64,000 nucleotides of DNA from Lachnospiraceae bacterium (GTDB taxonomy: Bacteria; Bacillota; Clostridia; Lachnospirales; Lachnospiraceae): contig JAFQBM010000053.1 of assembly GCA_017399685.1 (NCBI GenBank), forward strand, positions 1-64,000, read 5' to 3'. The notes under the pieces are model-generated. The model did no database searches, had not been told where the DNA came from, and worked only from the letters and a program-made list of their open reading frames with translations. Every line of letters begins with the position of its first letter. The stretch's first letter is position 1. A program made the position numbers and the translations under genes. Shown here one piece after another: positions 35,907 to 45,361 of this stretch.

Positions 35907-36004
35907 TGTATCGTAATAGCGTGATTCAGGAGTTGGTTTTTGCTTCGCGAAGCGAATTTGCATGCAAAAACCAATTCGTAATTGTTCACGTGTGAAAAGT
36001 TACG
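35907..36004. repeat. 130-bp palindromic element, second copy (partial)
   Basis: TTGGTTTTTGCTTCGCGAAG... to ...GCAAAAACCAA (35933-35974) is the inverted counterpart of 30348-30390. It is flanked by CGTAATAGCGTGATTCAG on the left and AATTGTTCACGTGTGAA on the right, segments also seen in the 30.4-kb copy. Confidence 0.75.
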
Positions 36005-36022
36005 AAGGTTTTGAATTAGATG

Positions 36023-36066
36023 AACCGGAGTCTTATGAAATATCATAGGATTCCGGTTTTTTTTGA
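36023..36066 (+). terminator. Terminator after the chemotaxis gene
   Basis: A 16-bp stem, AACCGGAGTCTTATGA (36023-36038) with TCATAGGATTCCGGTT (36043-36058), ends in a run of T. Confidence 0.9.
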
Positions 36067-36273
36067 TATTAAAATGCAGTATTTGAATTTGTACCAGACA
36101 ATCAGTGTCCAGATGCCCCCCTGATAGGTTATTTCTCCATTTGTGTCGTGTTATTCTAATGGATAATGTAATAATCATGAAGTAACATTAAAAGAAAAAG
36201 ACGAAGTTGTTCCATAGATAGGTTTGGATTTTTATGAACCATGGCAACATTAAATTTTCACATTTACAGATAC

Positions 36274-36337
36274 TTGACAAATATATATCGCAGTGCTATA
36301 GTGAGAATGAAAGTATCGCAGTTCGATATATCGCACT
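36274..36337 (+). promoter_or_regulatory. padR promoter with three TATCGCA repeats
   Basis: TTGACA (36274-36279), a 17-base spacer and TATAGT (36297-36302) form a near-consensus promoter. TATCGCAGT occurs at 36287-36295 and 36314-36322, and TATCGCACT at 36329-36337. The repeats overlap the promoter and likely bind the PadR protein itself. Confidence 0.65.
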
Positions 36338-36355
36338 GAATAGAGAGGTAGTTTT

Positions 36356-36670
36356 ATGGATGCTCATATTAAAAAAATTTATGTACCCATGACAGAAACG
36401 GGCTTTTATATCCTGCTTTGTCTAAGGGAAGAAGCCCATGGTTATAGCATAGTTCAAAAAGTAGAGGAAATGACTCAGGGTGAAATCAGAATCAGTCCTG
36501 GAACATTGTATGGAAGCTTGTCTAAAATGGAAAAGGATGGACTTATTCGGTTTGTAAAAGAAGAAGCGAAAAGAAAAATTTATTGTATTACAGATTTGGG
36601 AAAACAGGTATTGGAATTAGAAATGAAACGAATTGACCGTTTATATCGAAACATGATGGAGGTACACTAA
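36356..36670 (+). CDS. PadR family transcriptional regulator
   Basis: 104 residues. The winged helix is clear (TETGFYILLCLREEAHGYSIVQKVEEM, then RISPGTLYGSLSKMEKDGLIRF and KIYCITDLGKQVLE). PadR proteins are repressors that often control exporters or membrane-stress genes. Its stop is two bases from the DUF2812 gene, and an ABC exporter follows, so it probably represses one or both. It has its own promoter with likely operator repeats. Confidence 0.9.
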   Translation: MDAHIKKIYVPMTETGFYILLCLREEAHGYSIVQKVEEMTQGEIRISPGTLYGSLSKMEKDGLIRFVKEEAKRKIYCITDLGKQVLELEMKRIDRLYRNMMEVH

Positions 36671-36671
36671 G

Positions 36672-37217
36672 GTGAGAAATAGAAAAATGGAGTTGAAATT
36701 TTTTACTGTTCCTGAATGGAAAAAAGAGCAGGAATATCTTAGAAAACAACATAAAAAAGGATGGAAATTTACCAAAGTGAATTTTGTATGTTACCATTTT
36801 GAGAAGTGTGAGCCGGAAGATGTGGTTTACCAAACAGATTACAATCCTGAAGGGCGTGCGCATAAAGAGGAGTATGTACAGATGTTTCGCGATTGTGGCT
36901 GGGAGTATCTGCAAGATTCTTTTGGTTTTAGTTATTTTCGCAAATCTGCCTCAGAAACAAATCCGAATGAAGAAATTTTTTGCGATGATGCCTCTCGAAT
37001 AGAAATGATGAAACGGGTATTCAAAGGACGTATGATTCCATTATTGAGTATTTTTTTCTTAATTATTCTGCCTCAAATCAGTATGCAGAGCCGAGGTGAT
37101 ATGATGTTTCATCATATTATGGCAGGCTTTTATATTGTTATGTTTGTACTATACATTGTTGCATTTATTATGTTTGGAGTCCAGTTTTGGAAATTAACGA
37201 ATAAGAAATTGGAATGA
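36672..37217 (+). CDS. DUF2812 domain membrane protein
   Basis: 181 residues starting at GTG 36672, with GGAGG 9 bases upstream; an ATG at 36687 is possible. The first 120 residues are the soluble DUF2812 domain (WKKEQEYLRKQHKKGWKFTK, FEKCEPEDVVYQTDYNP), and two membrane segments end the protein (IPLLSIFFLIILPQISM and ILFIMFGVQFW-like text near residue 160). Such proteins nearly always follow a PadR gene in Firmicutes; the function is unknown. Confidence 0.85.
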   Translation: MRNRKMELKFFTVPEWKKEQEYLRKQHKKGWKFTKVNFVCYHFEKCEPEDVVYQTDYNPEGRAHKEEYVQMFRDCGWEYLQDSFGFSYFRKSASETNPNEEIFCDDASRIEMMKRVFKGRMIPLLSIFFLIILPQISMQSRGDMMFHHIMAGFYIVMFVLYIVAFIMFGVQFWKLTNKKLE

Positions 37218-37316
37218 CTGAGGCGTTACATCGCAGAAACGATACTTTAAGAAAACTTTATACTTAAAAAAACTAAAAACATATCCGTTATGATAAAACG
37301 TAAAGTAATAAATAAA

Positions 37317-37345
37317 TTGATTTTTGATTTATATACAAGTATAAT
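37317..37345 (+). promoter_or_regulatory. Promoter of the ABC exporter operon
   Basis: TTGATT (37317-37322), a 17-base spacer and TATAAT (37340-37345), followed by a 160-base leader. Confidence 0.6.
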
Positions 37346-37504
37346 ACATCATGGAAATATTTACATAAAGTCTGGACACAAACGAAGTCAGGAAGAATGT
37401 AATAAAGTGAGTGTCTGGCAACGAATTGCCTTTGGGTTTTGAAAAGAGAAAGAAGAAAGGAAAAGTAAACTGTCTAATAAGGGCAGGTTATACAGGAGGG
37501 AAAA

Positions 37505-38449
37505 ATGTCATTAGAAGTTCGAAATCTGGTAAAAAAGTATGGGGAAAAAGTAGTGTTGAATCATCTTAGTTTTGAGATGAAAGAACCGGGAGTTTACGCA
37601 CTTTTGGGAACCAATGGTGCTGGAAAAACCACTTCCCTTAGAATTATTCTTGGTATGTTAAGTTATGATGAAGGAGAAGTGTTATGGGATGGAAAGCCAT
37701 TCCAGCCACTTTCTGAGAACATTGGTTATTTGGCAGAAGAAAGAGGCTTGTATCCAAAATATTCCATTATGGACCAGTTGCTTTATTTTGCGAAACTAAA
37801 AAATGTTTCTAAGAGTGATGCACAAAAAAGAATCAAATACTGGGCAGAGCGTCTGGAAGTAGAAGAGTATATTTATCCTAGTGCAGTAAAAGGGAAGAAA
37901 TCCAAGGTAAAAAATGCAGACCAGTTATCAAAAGGTAATCAGCAAAAAATTCAATTAATGGCAGCATTAATCTCGGATCCAAAGCTTTTGGTACTGGATG
38001 AGCCATTAAGTGGTCTTGATCCGGTGAATTCCGATTTGTTTTCTTCCATTATCAGGGAAGAACTGGAAAAAGAAAAATATTTAATTATGTCAAGCCACCA
38101 AATGTCTACCATTGAGCAGTTTTGTTCCGATATTACCATTTTAAACCGTGGAGAAACTGTGCTGCAGGGTGATTTAAACCAGATTAAGAAAGAATATGGA
38201 AGAGTCAATATGATGATGAAATGCGATCAGGACATCAAGCCATATTTAGAACAATATGAGATGAAAATTTTAAATGAGACTCCGGACGGATATCAGCTTA
38301 AGGTTTCTTCACAGGAACAGGCAGCAGCCTTACTTGCCCGTCTTATCGAAGATAACATTACTGTGGTTCGATATGAATTAAGAGAACCTTCACTTCATGA
38401 AATCTTTGTGGAAAAAGTGGGAGGGGCCAACGATGAAGAACGAGCTTAA
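37505..38449 (+). CDS. ABC exporter ATP-binding protein (NatA-like)
   Basis: 314 residues. Walker A GTNGAGKTT, the signature LSKGNQQKIQLM and Walker B LLVLDEPLSGLDP are intact, with the H-loop in MSSHQMSTIEQ. The C-terminal 80 residues form the extra domain (ILNRGETVLQGD, LHEIFVEKV) seen in NatA-type exporters. It powers the two permeases that follow. The permease start overlaps its end, so translation is coupled. Confidence 0.9.
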   Translation: MSLEVRNLVKKYGEKVVLNHLSFEMKEPGVYALLGTNGAGKTTSLRIILGMLSYDEGEVLWDGKPFQPLSENIGYLAEERGLYPKYSIMDQLLYFAKLKNVSKSDAQKRIKYWAERLEVEEYIYPSAVKGKKSKVKNADQLSKGNQQKIQLMAALISDPKLLVLDEPLSGLDPVNSDLFSSIIREELEKEKYLIMSSHQMSTIEQFCSDITILNRGETVLQGDLNQIKKEYGRVNMMMKCDQDIKPYLEQYEMKILNETPDGYQLKVSSQEQAAALLARLIEDNITVVRYELREPSLHEIFVEKVGGANDEERA

Positions 38450-39791
38450 AGGATTTGGAAAGGTTTTTTGCTTTACCTTTATTCAGGCAGTCAAAGGGAA
38501 AGCAATCATTGTATCAACCTTAATGCTGGCTGTTTTATCAGCGGTCATCTTTCCGTTGATGCAAAAATTCACCCAGGTAGATACTACTAAGGTAGAAACA
38601 GTGGTATTTTTAAATGAAACAGAATATACTTTTTCGGAGCTTAAGTCTTTTGTTCAGGAAATCGAAGGTTACGACAAAGTGAAAATAGAGACTCCGGATA
38701 AGACAAGAGAAGAAGCCATAAAGGAACTGGAAACCGGTGAAGATACGGATAAGAAAGTTCTGGTAATCGCCTCCATGAAAGAAGGGCAGTTTTATTTGGA
38801 ATTTATGAAAAATAAGGACGGAAGTCTTTCAGAAGCTAATATAAATATTTTTGCAGAAAACTTTTTAAGTGCATTCCAGACAGCCCTTGCTACGGAAAAC
38901 GGAGTGTCAAAAGAGCAGTTGTCATATCTTCAAAGTGATGTGGAAACGGAAATTAAGTACATAAACGAAGTGAATGAAGAAGAACAGGAAAATGCAAAAG
39001 AAACAGGCAAAGACAGGTTTATGTTGGATGCTACAGAGTATAACATATTTTTCGCATTGATATTTTTAAGCATGATGTTTATTATGTTGAGTGGAGAATC
39101 CATTGCAACTTCCATTGTGACAGAAAAATCTACAAGGGTGATTGAATATCTTATGATTTCCATAAGACCGATGGCTTTGATTTTGGGTAAGGTACTTGCT
39201 ATGCTGCTTGTTATGTTAATGCAGATTGGAATTTCAGCCGTGGTTGCTGCAATTTCCAACGTTGTAACAGGAAATGGAAACAGCGGAAACATGGTTCAGA
39301 TGGTGAGTGAGGTAGCACCTTCGCTGGCTGAAAATTTAAATCTGGCATCTATAGTTGTTAGTTTATTATTCCTGATTCTGGGATTTATGTTTTATTCCTT
39401 CATTGCAGGACTTGCAGGAGCGGCAGTGTCGAAACTGGAAGAAGTTGCAGAAGGAATGAAAATCTATTCCATGGCGACTTTAATAGGTGTATACCTTAGT
39501 ATGTTTTTAGGAATCATGTCCCAGGGAGCATCACCAAATCCGGTGTTAAAATATGCGGCAATGTTTTTACCGTTATCATCGGTATTTTGTATACCGGAAT
39601 TTTTGATGATGGGAAAAATCGGTTTTGGTCTTGCATTGGCATCCCTTTTGGTACTGTTGGTTTGTTTGGTGATTTTAGCATTTTTTGTTTCCAGGGTATA
39701 CGAATCTATGATTTTACATCGTGGAGAACCGATAAAATTAAAAGCTATGATTCAATTAGGTATGAATAAGAAAAAGGCGGTGAAGAAGTAG
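38433..39791 (+). CDS. ABC-2 type exporter permease (NatB-like)
   Basis: 452 residues from ATG 38433, with GGGAGGGG upstream. One membrane segment near residues 20-38, a large external loop of about 175 residues rich in acidic groups, then five or six segments (for example IFFALIFLSMMFIMLSGESIA). This is the NatB/ABC-2 pattern: exporters of ions, peptides or lipids. The start overlaps the end of the ATPase gene by 17 bases. Confidence 0.88.
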   Translation: MKNELKGFGKVFCFTFIQAVKGKAIIVSTLMLAVLSAVIFPLMQKFTQVDTTKVETVVFLNETEYTFSELKSFVQEIEGYDKVKIETPDKTREEAIKELETGEDTDKKVLVIASMKEGQFYLEFMKNKDGSLSEANINIFAENFLSAFQTALATENGVSKEQLSYLQSDVETEIKYINEVNEEEQENAKETGKDRFMLDATEYNIFFALIFLSMMFIMLSGESIATSIVTEKSTRVIEYLMISIRPMALILGKVLAMLLVMLMQIGISAVVAAISNVVTGNGNSGNMVQMVSEVAPSLAENLNLASIVVSLLFLILGFMFYSFIAGLAGAAVSKLEEVAEGMKIYSMATLIGVYLSMFLGIMSQGASPNPVLKYAAMFLPLSSVFCIPEFLMMGKIGFGLALASLLVLLVCLVILAFFVSRVYESMILHRGEPIKLKAMIQLGMNKKKAVKK

Positions 39792-41114
39792 ATGGAACGT
39801 AATGGAATGCAGGGACTTAGAACAATCTTTCAATTTTCGTGGAAGCAGACCATAAAGACGAAGGGGTTTATACTTTCTACCCTGGGTATAGGAATACTGT
39901 TATTGGCAGGAATTATGGTGGTATATGGTTTGATTGCACATTTTAGCAGCAAAGATGAGCCGTCACCGGTAAAACACATCTATATTATAAATGAAAGTGA
40001 TTTGAAAGAATTTTCGCCGGAATACTACCATATGCAAGCTTCGGAAGAATTTTCGGAAGTAGAAGTCAGCATGGTAGCGAAGGAGAAAGAGGCATATTTT
40101 GAAGAAGTAATGGCAAAACCGGAAGAATATACGGAAGCTATAATTCTTTTGTTAAGTCAGGAAGAAGAGGAATATAAATTTACCGCCATTACCGTGGAGG
40201 AGACGGCACTTTCGGATTCTGAGGTACTAGACGCTGTGGAACCATTGGAGCAGTCTGTATTTATGGGAAAACTGACCCATTCGGGAATTACCCCAAAGCA
40301 GCTTGCGGTTCTTTCTACACCGATTAGTTATGAAACCAAAGATGCAGGAGAAGAATCAAAAAGTTTTGGGATTATTTTGATGAGTATGGTTCTGCCTATG
40401 ATTTTTAGTTTTGTAATTTATATGATGGTTCTCTTATACGGACAAAGTATTAGCAAGAGTGTCATCGCAGAGAAAAACTCTAAAATTATTGAAACTTTGC
40501 TAACCAGTACCCGACCTTATGCGATTATTTTCGGTAAGGTATTAGCACAGGTGTTAGCAGCGGTTACCCAGATTTTTATATGGGTATTATGTATTGGACT
40601 TGGTATTGTTTTTGGTCATTATCTGGCATTAGCCATCAATCCGGAATTTAAGGATGGATTGTTTGAAGTTGTAAAAATGTTGAAAGACCAGAATCTGGCT
40701 TCTGCATTTTCGCCGGTGGCAATCATCATTGCTCTGATTTATGCGATTGTAGGCTTTGTATTTTATTGTTCCATTGCAAGTCTGATTGGCGCCAATGTTT
40801 CAAAGATGGAGGACTTGGGAAGTGCCATGTCGGTGTACCAGGTTCCGGTTATGATAGGTTTCTTTGTTTCTTATTTTATACCATTGTCTGGTGCCAATGA
40901 AACCTTGCTTCAAGTTGTAAGATATGTACCGGTTACTTCGGCGTTTATGACACCGGTGGATATTCTGCTGGGAAATATGAGCTTACTTGGTGGAATTTTG
41001 TCTTTAGTTATTATTCTTGCGGTAACCATCGTATTTTTGGTACTGGCAGGACGTTGTTATAAAAATAAGATTTTTTATAATGGAAAGCCGTTCTTTTTCA
41101 TGAAATCTAAATAA
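39792..41114 (+). CDS. ABC-2 type exporter permease, second
   Basis: 440 residues, starting right behind the stop of the first permease. It follows the same plan: a first membrane segment near residues 25-47, an external loop of about 150 residues, and a C-terminal bundle (SMVLPMIFSFVIYMMVLLY onwards). The family includes two-permease exporters that use one or two ATPases. The two permeases are not obvious duplicates, so the pair may form a heterodimer. The substrate cannot be told. PadR is a likely regulator. Confidence 0.87.
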   Translation: MERNGMQGLRTIFQFSWKQTIKTKGFILSTLGIGILLLAGIMVVYGLIAHFSSKDEPSPVKHIYIINESDLKEFSPEYYHMQASEEFSEVEVSMVAKEKEAYFEEVMAKPEEYTEAIILLLSQEEEEYKFTAITVEETALSDSEVLDAVEPLEQSVFMGKLTHSGITPKQLAVLSTPISYETKDAGEESKSFGIILMSMVLPMIFSFVIYMMVLLYGQSISKSVIAEKNSKIIETLLTSTRPYAIIFGKVLAQVLAAVTQIFIWVLCIGLGIVFGHYLALAINPEFKDGLFEVVKMLKDQNLASAFSPVAIIIALIYAIVGFVFYCSIASLIGANVSKMEDLGSAMSVYQVPVMIGFFVSYFIPLSGANETLLQVVRYVPVTSAFMTPVDILLGNMSLLGGILSLVIILAVTIVFLVLAGRCYKNKIFYNGKPFFFMKSK

Positions 41115-41176
41115 TTCGGAACAGGAAGGAGAATCCTACCTTTTCCATCAGCATTTTTCAGGATTAGGAATTAGGA

Positions 41177-41209
41177 AAAAGGAGTCAGCTAAGGTTGACT
41201 TCTTTTCAT
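41177..41209 (+). terminator. Terminator of the ABC exporter operon
   Basis: AAAGGAGTCA (41178-41187) pairs with TGACTTCTTT (41196-41205), with the loop GCTAAGGT. Confidence 0.65.
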
Positions 41210-41346
41210 TTGGGTACGTAAGTTACCATTTATTTTAAGCAAAATAGAAAAAGAAAGAAAATAGAAAGAATTTTTCAATTGCTTATTAGGTAAGTTTTGG
41301 GTATACTAAAAGAGATGCGGCAAGAGAAAGGAGAATAAAAATTAAT

Positions 41347-43209
41347 ATGAGGAAATTGAAAAAGACAGTAAGTGTCGCCTTGACACTGATGCTATTATTT
41401 TTGTCTGGTTGTGGAAAGGGAGAAACGAATCAAAAAGACCGTGACTCTGTAAAGGATGTCATTGGTTCTGTTCAGGGAACTACTATAGAGGATGTGACAA
41501 CCACAGAGGAGGAGAATGGCGGTTATACAGAAGAGGATTTAAAGGTTCAGGAAGAATTTGAAAACTTCATGACGGAAGTATTTTATGAAGAGATGGAATC
41601 CGATTATGTGAATATGCATTTTACATTGGAAGATCCTTCTCAATATAACCTTACTGTTCCAGAAGTAAACTGGGGCCAATATGGAATGGATGACATATCT
41701 GACTATTCTGAGATTACCGAACTTAAGAATGAGGTATTGACGTATGAATATGACAGTCTTACCAGACAGCAACAGTACTTAAGAGATAATTTGATTTCTT
41801 ATCTGGATTATCAGTTGGCTTTTGAGGGCTTGGAATATCTGGACAATCCGTTTGGAGCGACTTCAGGGGATGCATCGAACATTCCTACGAATTTGACAGA
41901 ATTCAGAATTGCTAATGAGGATGATGCACTGGCATATATTGATTTGTTAATCGATACCAAGAATTATATGGATTATTTATGTCAGTTCGCAGATTATAAA
42001 GTAGAACATGGAACCTTTATGGCTGATTTTGCCATAGATAATACTTTGGAGCAGATGGGCAAGTTTATGACAACTGTGGAAGAAAATCCAGTAATTTTGG
42101 TTTTCGATACGAAAGTAGATGCTCTTTCTATTTCTGATGAGGAAAAAGCAACCTTAAAAGCGGATGCAAGAACAGCATACAATGATTATTTTATGCCGGG
42201 ATACCAGCAGCTTTATGATAAACTGGCATCTTTAAAGGGAACTGGTACCAATGAAGGTGGTTTATGTAACTATGAGAATGGAAAAGAATACTATACAGCA
42301 GTATTGAGAATGAAGACATCTTCTGATTTTACTCCGGAAGAGATTGCTGATATTTTGGATGAATATATTGATTCCAAGATGGTAGAGCTTTATACTTTAC
42401 TTATGGCAGATGAATCTTATATTGATGCTTATATGAATATGGCTGAATATTATACGGAATCAGATGCTACAGCGGTATTAAATAATTTAGAAGCTTTTGC
42501 AAGAGCAGAATTTCCTGAAATTCCGGAAACAGAATTTACAGTCAGTCCATTGGATGCATGTTTAGAGGATGAGACTACTTTAGCATATTATCTGCAGCAT
42601 CCATATGACAATATTAATCAAAACGTAATCCGTACCAATAATTCTTTATTGGGAGATGATTTGGAATCTTTATATTCTACTTTAGCTCATGAAGGATTCC
42701 CTGGACATTTATATCATTTTGTATATCAGGGAAGCCGTGATTTAAATCCTTTGGCGTATGTAATGAATGACTATTTAGGCTGTGTAGAAGGATGGGCAAG
42801 ATACATTGAAGAAAAGGCGATTGCTTACCACCTTCAGGATGAAAATTTAGCAAAGATTATCTCCATTGATACAGATGTCAGCTATGGTCTTTATGGAAGA
42901 ATTGACATTGGTGTAAACTATGAAGGCTGGACAGTAGAAGATGTAAGTAGTTATATGGCAGAATTAGGATTTGATGGTTCGTATTCTCAAGAAATTTTTG
43001 AAACGGTAGTGGAAGAACCTGGACTTTATCTTCCTTATGCAGTATCACCGATTTTATATAAGAATTTAGAGGAAACAGCAGAAGAGGAATTAGGCTCTGA
43101 TTTTGTTCAAAAAGAATTTTATGAAGCATTGTTGGAACCAGGATTCTGTACTTACGAAAATATGGAACAATCTGTATCAGATTATATTGACAGAAAGCAG
43201 ATGAGCTAA
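41347..43209 (+). CDS. DUF885 family lipoprotein (putative metallopeptidase)
   Basis: 620 residues. A lipoprotein signal (KKTVSVALTLMLLFLSGC, cut before the Cys) places the protein on the outer face of the membrane. The C-terminal half holds the DUF885 motif HEGFPGH (residues 448-454), a variant of the gluzincin HExxH zinc site, with WARYIEEKAIAY following as the expected Glu helix. Family members are thought to be peptidases. The N-terminal linker is rich in Thr and acidic residues. The gene stands alone between the exporter operon and pckA. Confidence 0.88.
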   Translation: MRKLKKTVSVALTLMLLFLSGCGKGETNQKDRDSVKDVIGSVQGTTIEDVTTTEEENGGYTEEDLKVQEEFENFMTEVFYEEMESDYVNMHFTLEDPSQYNLTVPEVNWGQYGMDDISDYSEITELKNEVLTYEYDSLTRQQQYLRDNLISYLDYQLAFEGLEYLDNPFGATSGDASNIPTNLTEFRIANEDDALAYIDLLIDTKNYMDYLCQFADYKVEHGTFMADFAIDNTLEQMGKFMTTVEENPVILVFDTKVDALSISDEEKATLKADARTAYNDYFMPGYQQLYDKLASLKGTGTNEGGLCNYENGKEYYTAVLRMKTSSDFTPEEIADILDEYIDSKMVELYTLLMADESYIDAYMNMAEYYTESDATAVLNNLEAFARAEFPEIPETEFTVSPLDACLEDETTLAYYLQHPYDNINQNVIRTNNSLLGDDLESLYSTLAHEGFPGHLYHFVYQGSRDLNPLAYVMNDYLGCVEGWARYIEEKAIAYHLQDENLAKIISIDTDVSYGLYGRIDIGVNYEGWTVEDVSSYMAELGFDGSYSQEIFETVVEEPGLYLPYAVSPILYKNLEETAEEELGSDFVQKEFYEALLEPGFCTYENMEQSVSDYIDRKQMS

Positions 43210-43230
43210 AAGATAAAATTTATCATTTTA

Positions 43231-43272
43231 TAAAACAAACTCGAAAATCTTCGGATTTTCGGGTTGTTTTAA
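43231..43272 (+). terminator. Terminator of the DUF885 gene
   Basis: AACAAACTCGAAAATC (43234-43249) pairs with GATTTTCGGGTTGTTT (43254-43269) across a TTCG tetraloop, followed by T. Confidence 0.9.
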
Positions 43273-43297
43273 AATTAATAGAAAAATAAAAGGAATG

Positions 43298-43319
43298 TTA
43301 GTGTAAATAGTTAGTGTAA
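43298..43319 (+). promoter_or_regulatory. Direct TTAGTGTAA repeats upstream of pckA
   Basis: TTAGTGTAA occurs at 43298-43306 and 43311-43319, a 13-base period, about 60 bases upstream of the -35 box. Confidence 0.4.
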
Positions 43320-43377
43320 CACAATTCAAAAGGATGATTTCTTATAAAATTCATCGAATTTTATGAAAGGTTTTCTA

Positions 43378-43406
43378 TTGACATCGATTCAATAAACTTA
43401 TATACT
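43378..43406 (+). promoter_or_regulatory. Promoter of pckA
   Basis: TTGACA (43378-43383), a 17-base spacer and TATACT (43401-43406). A small hairpin GGTATG/CACATACC sits in the leader, shortly before AGGAGGAA. Confidence 0.75.
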
Positions 43407-43501
43407 GATATTGACGAATTGTAAAGTTCAAATAGGTTTTAATGGCTGTGGTATGTTTTCACATACCAGTCAAAAATAATACATTAGGAGGAATTTAAAG
43501 A

Positions 43502-45190
43502 ATGTCATCAAAAGCTTATTATTCACATGACGAAATCGGTGCAGGAAAAGTTGGTTTCTCAAAGACCCGTTCTATCATCGAAGCTGCATTTTATGGAAAC
43601 AACGTTGTTAAGGTAAATACCTTAAAGGAAGCATATGAACTTGCTAAGAACTCTCCAGGAACAGTTGTAACTGATATGCCTGTTTACAGAGGAGAAGAAT
43701 TTGGTCTTGAAAAAGATGCAAAGGTTCTTTTATTCAATGATGGTGCTATTACCGGACGTTATGCAGCAGCTCGTCGTATCGCTGGTGAACCAGGTGTAGA
43801 TTGCGAAGGTCTTGATAAAGTTGTTATGGATGCTGTATACGAAGCTCGTTGGAAGACTATGTATCATGCAGAAGTATATGTTGGTCTTGATCCTGAATTT
43901 ATGGTAAAGGCTCACTTATTAATTCCAGAAGGTGAAGAAAACGTTTTATATTCATGGATGTTAAACTTCCAATATATGTCTGATGAATATGTAAAGATGT
44001 ATAAGAATTCTCAACCAGTTGGTAATGGAAATGAAGCAGATATCTATATCTTCTCTGATCCTCAATGGAATGGTTCTGACCGTCCAGGTGTAAACTTAAA
44101 CTGCTTAAGTGATCCTAAGTGCTTATGCTACTTCAATACAGCAGCTAACTGTGCTTGTATTTTAGGTATGAGATACTTCGGTGAACATAAGAAAGGTACA
44201 CTTACTATGGCTTGGGCTATTGCTAACAGAAATGGTTATGCATCTTGCCACGGTGGACAAAAGGAATACACTTTAGCAGATGGTTCTAAGTATGTTGCAT
44301 CTGTATTCGGTTTATCAGGTTCAGGTAAGTCTACTTTAACTCATGCTAAGCATGGTGGAAAGTATGGTGTTACTGTTCTTCATGATGATGCTTTCATCAT
44401 TAACACAGATACTTGTGCTTCCATCGCATTAGAGCCTACTTACTTTGATAAGACTCAAGATTATCCTACAGGATGTCCTGATAACAAGTATTTATTAACA
44501 GCTCAAAACTGTTCTGCTACTTTAGATGACGAAGGAAAGGTTCAGTTAGTAACTGAAGATATCAGAAATGGTAACGGACGTGCTATTAAGTCTAAATTAT
44601 GGTCTCCAAACCGTGTAGATAAGATTGACTCCCCAGTTAATTCTATCTTCTGGATTATGAAAGACCCTACTATTCCACCAGTAGTTAAGTTAAAGGGTTC
44701 TGCTTTAGCTTCTGTTATGGGTGCTACTTTAGCAACTAAGAGATCTTCTGCTGAAAGACTTGCTGAAGGTGTAGATCCTAACGCATTAGTAGTTGTTCCT
44801 TACGCTAACCCATTCAGAACTTATCCATTAGTAAATGATTACGAAAAGTTCAAGAAGTTAGTAGAAGAAAAAGACGTAGATTGCTACATCATCAACACTG
44901 GTGATTTCATGGGCAAGAAGGTTCAACCTAAAGATACTTTAGGAATTCTTGAAACTATCGTTGAAGGAAAGGCTGACTTCAAACAATGGGGTCCTTTCGA
45001 AGATATCGAAATCATGGATTGGGAAGGATTCGTTCCAGACTTAAATGATACTGAATACAAGGCTCAATTAAAGGCTCGTATGCAGGACCGTGTAAACGCT
45101 GTAGAAAAATTCGGTACTGATAAGGGCGGATATGACAAGCTTCCTGAAGAAGCAGTAGAAGCATTAAAGAAATTAGTTGCTGCTCTATAA
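43502..45190 (+). CDS. pckA: Phosphoenolpyruvate carboxykinase (ATP)
   Basis: 562 residues. The P-loop GLSGSGKST (residues 270-278), the upstream RTKxxG-equivalent region, the metal site HDDAF and the adenine-site region are all in place for the ATP-type enzyme, which interconverts oxaloacetate and PEP. In gut anaerobes it often runs toward oxaloacetate to fix CO2 for succinate or amino acids. At 562 residues it is somewhat longer than the E. coli enzyme. The codon set is narrow, suggesting high expression. It has its own promoter and terminator. Confidence 0.95.
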   Translation: MSSKAYYSHDEIGAGKVGFSKTRSIIEAAFYGNNVVKVNTLKEAYELAKNSPGTVVTDMPVYRGEEFGLEKDAKVLLFNDGAITGRYAAARRIAGEPGVDCEGLDKVVMDAVYEARWKTMYHAEVYVGLDPEFMVKAHLLIPEGEENVLYSWMLNFQYMSDEYVKMYKNSQPVGNGNEADIYIFSDPQWNGSDRPGVNLNCLSDPKCLCYFNTAANCACILGMRYFGEHKKGTLTMAWAIANRNGYASCHGGQKEYTLADGSKYVASVFGLSGSGKSTLTHAKHGGKYGVTVLHDDAFIINTDTCASIALEPTYFDKTQDYPTGCPDNKYLLTAQNCSATLDDEGKVQLVTEDIRNGNGRAIKSKLWSPNRVDKIDSPVNSIFWIMKDPTIPPVVKLKGSALASVMGATLATKRSSAERLAEGVDPNALVVVPYANPFRTYPLVNDYEKFKKLVEEKDVDCYIINTGDFMGKKVQPKDTLGILETIVEGKADFKQWGPFEDIEIMDWEGFVPDLNDTEYKAQLKARMQDRVNAVEKFGTDKGGYDKLPEEAVEALKKLVAAL

Positions 45191-45220
45191 TCCTGGAATC
45201 AGCGAAATAGAATAAAGCTA

Positions 45221-45246
45221 AGAGTACCTGGAATGTCAGGTACTCT
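45221..45246 (+). other. Hairpin after pckA
   Basis: AGAGTACCTG (45221-45230) pairs with CAGGTACTCT (45237-45246). No T run follows, so it may protect the 3' end; a true terminator lies a few bases on. Confidence 0.6.
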
Positions 45247-45252
45247 GGAATG

Positions 45253-45297
45253 AAAAGAAGAAGAAAGTAACTTTTGGTTATTTCCTTCTTCTTTTTT
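45253..45297 (+). terminator. Terminator of pckA
   Basis: AAAAGAAGAAG with GTAAC pairs with GTTA and CTTCTTCTTTT across a TTTT loop, with one internal mismatch, and runs into TTTTTT. Confidence 0.75.
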
Positions 45298-45304
45298 GAT
45301 TTTT

Positions 45305-45350
45305 CTATAAATAAAAAGAGAACTCTTCGTAATGAAAAGTTCTCTTTTAA
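45305..45350 (-). terminator. Terminator of the 51-residue minus-strand ORF
   Basis: AAAAGAGAACT (45314-45324) pairs with AGTTCTCTTTT (45338-45348). On the minus strand it follows the stop codon at 45362. Confidence 0.75.
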
Positions 45351-45361
45351 AGAGCCAGTTC

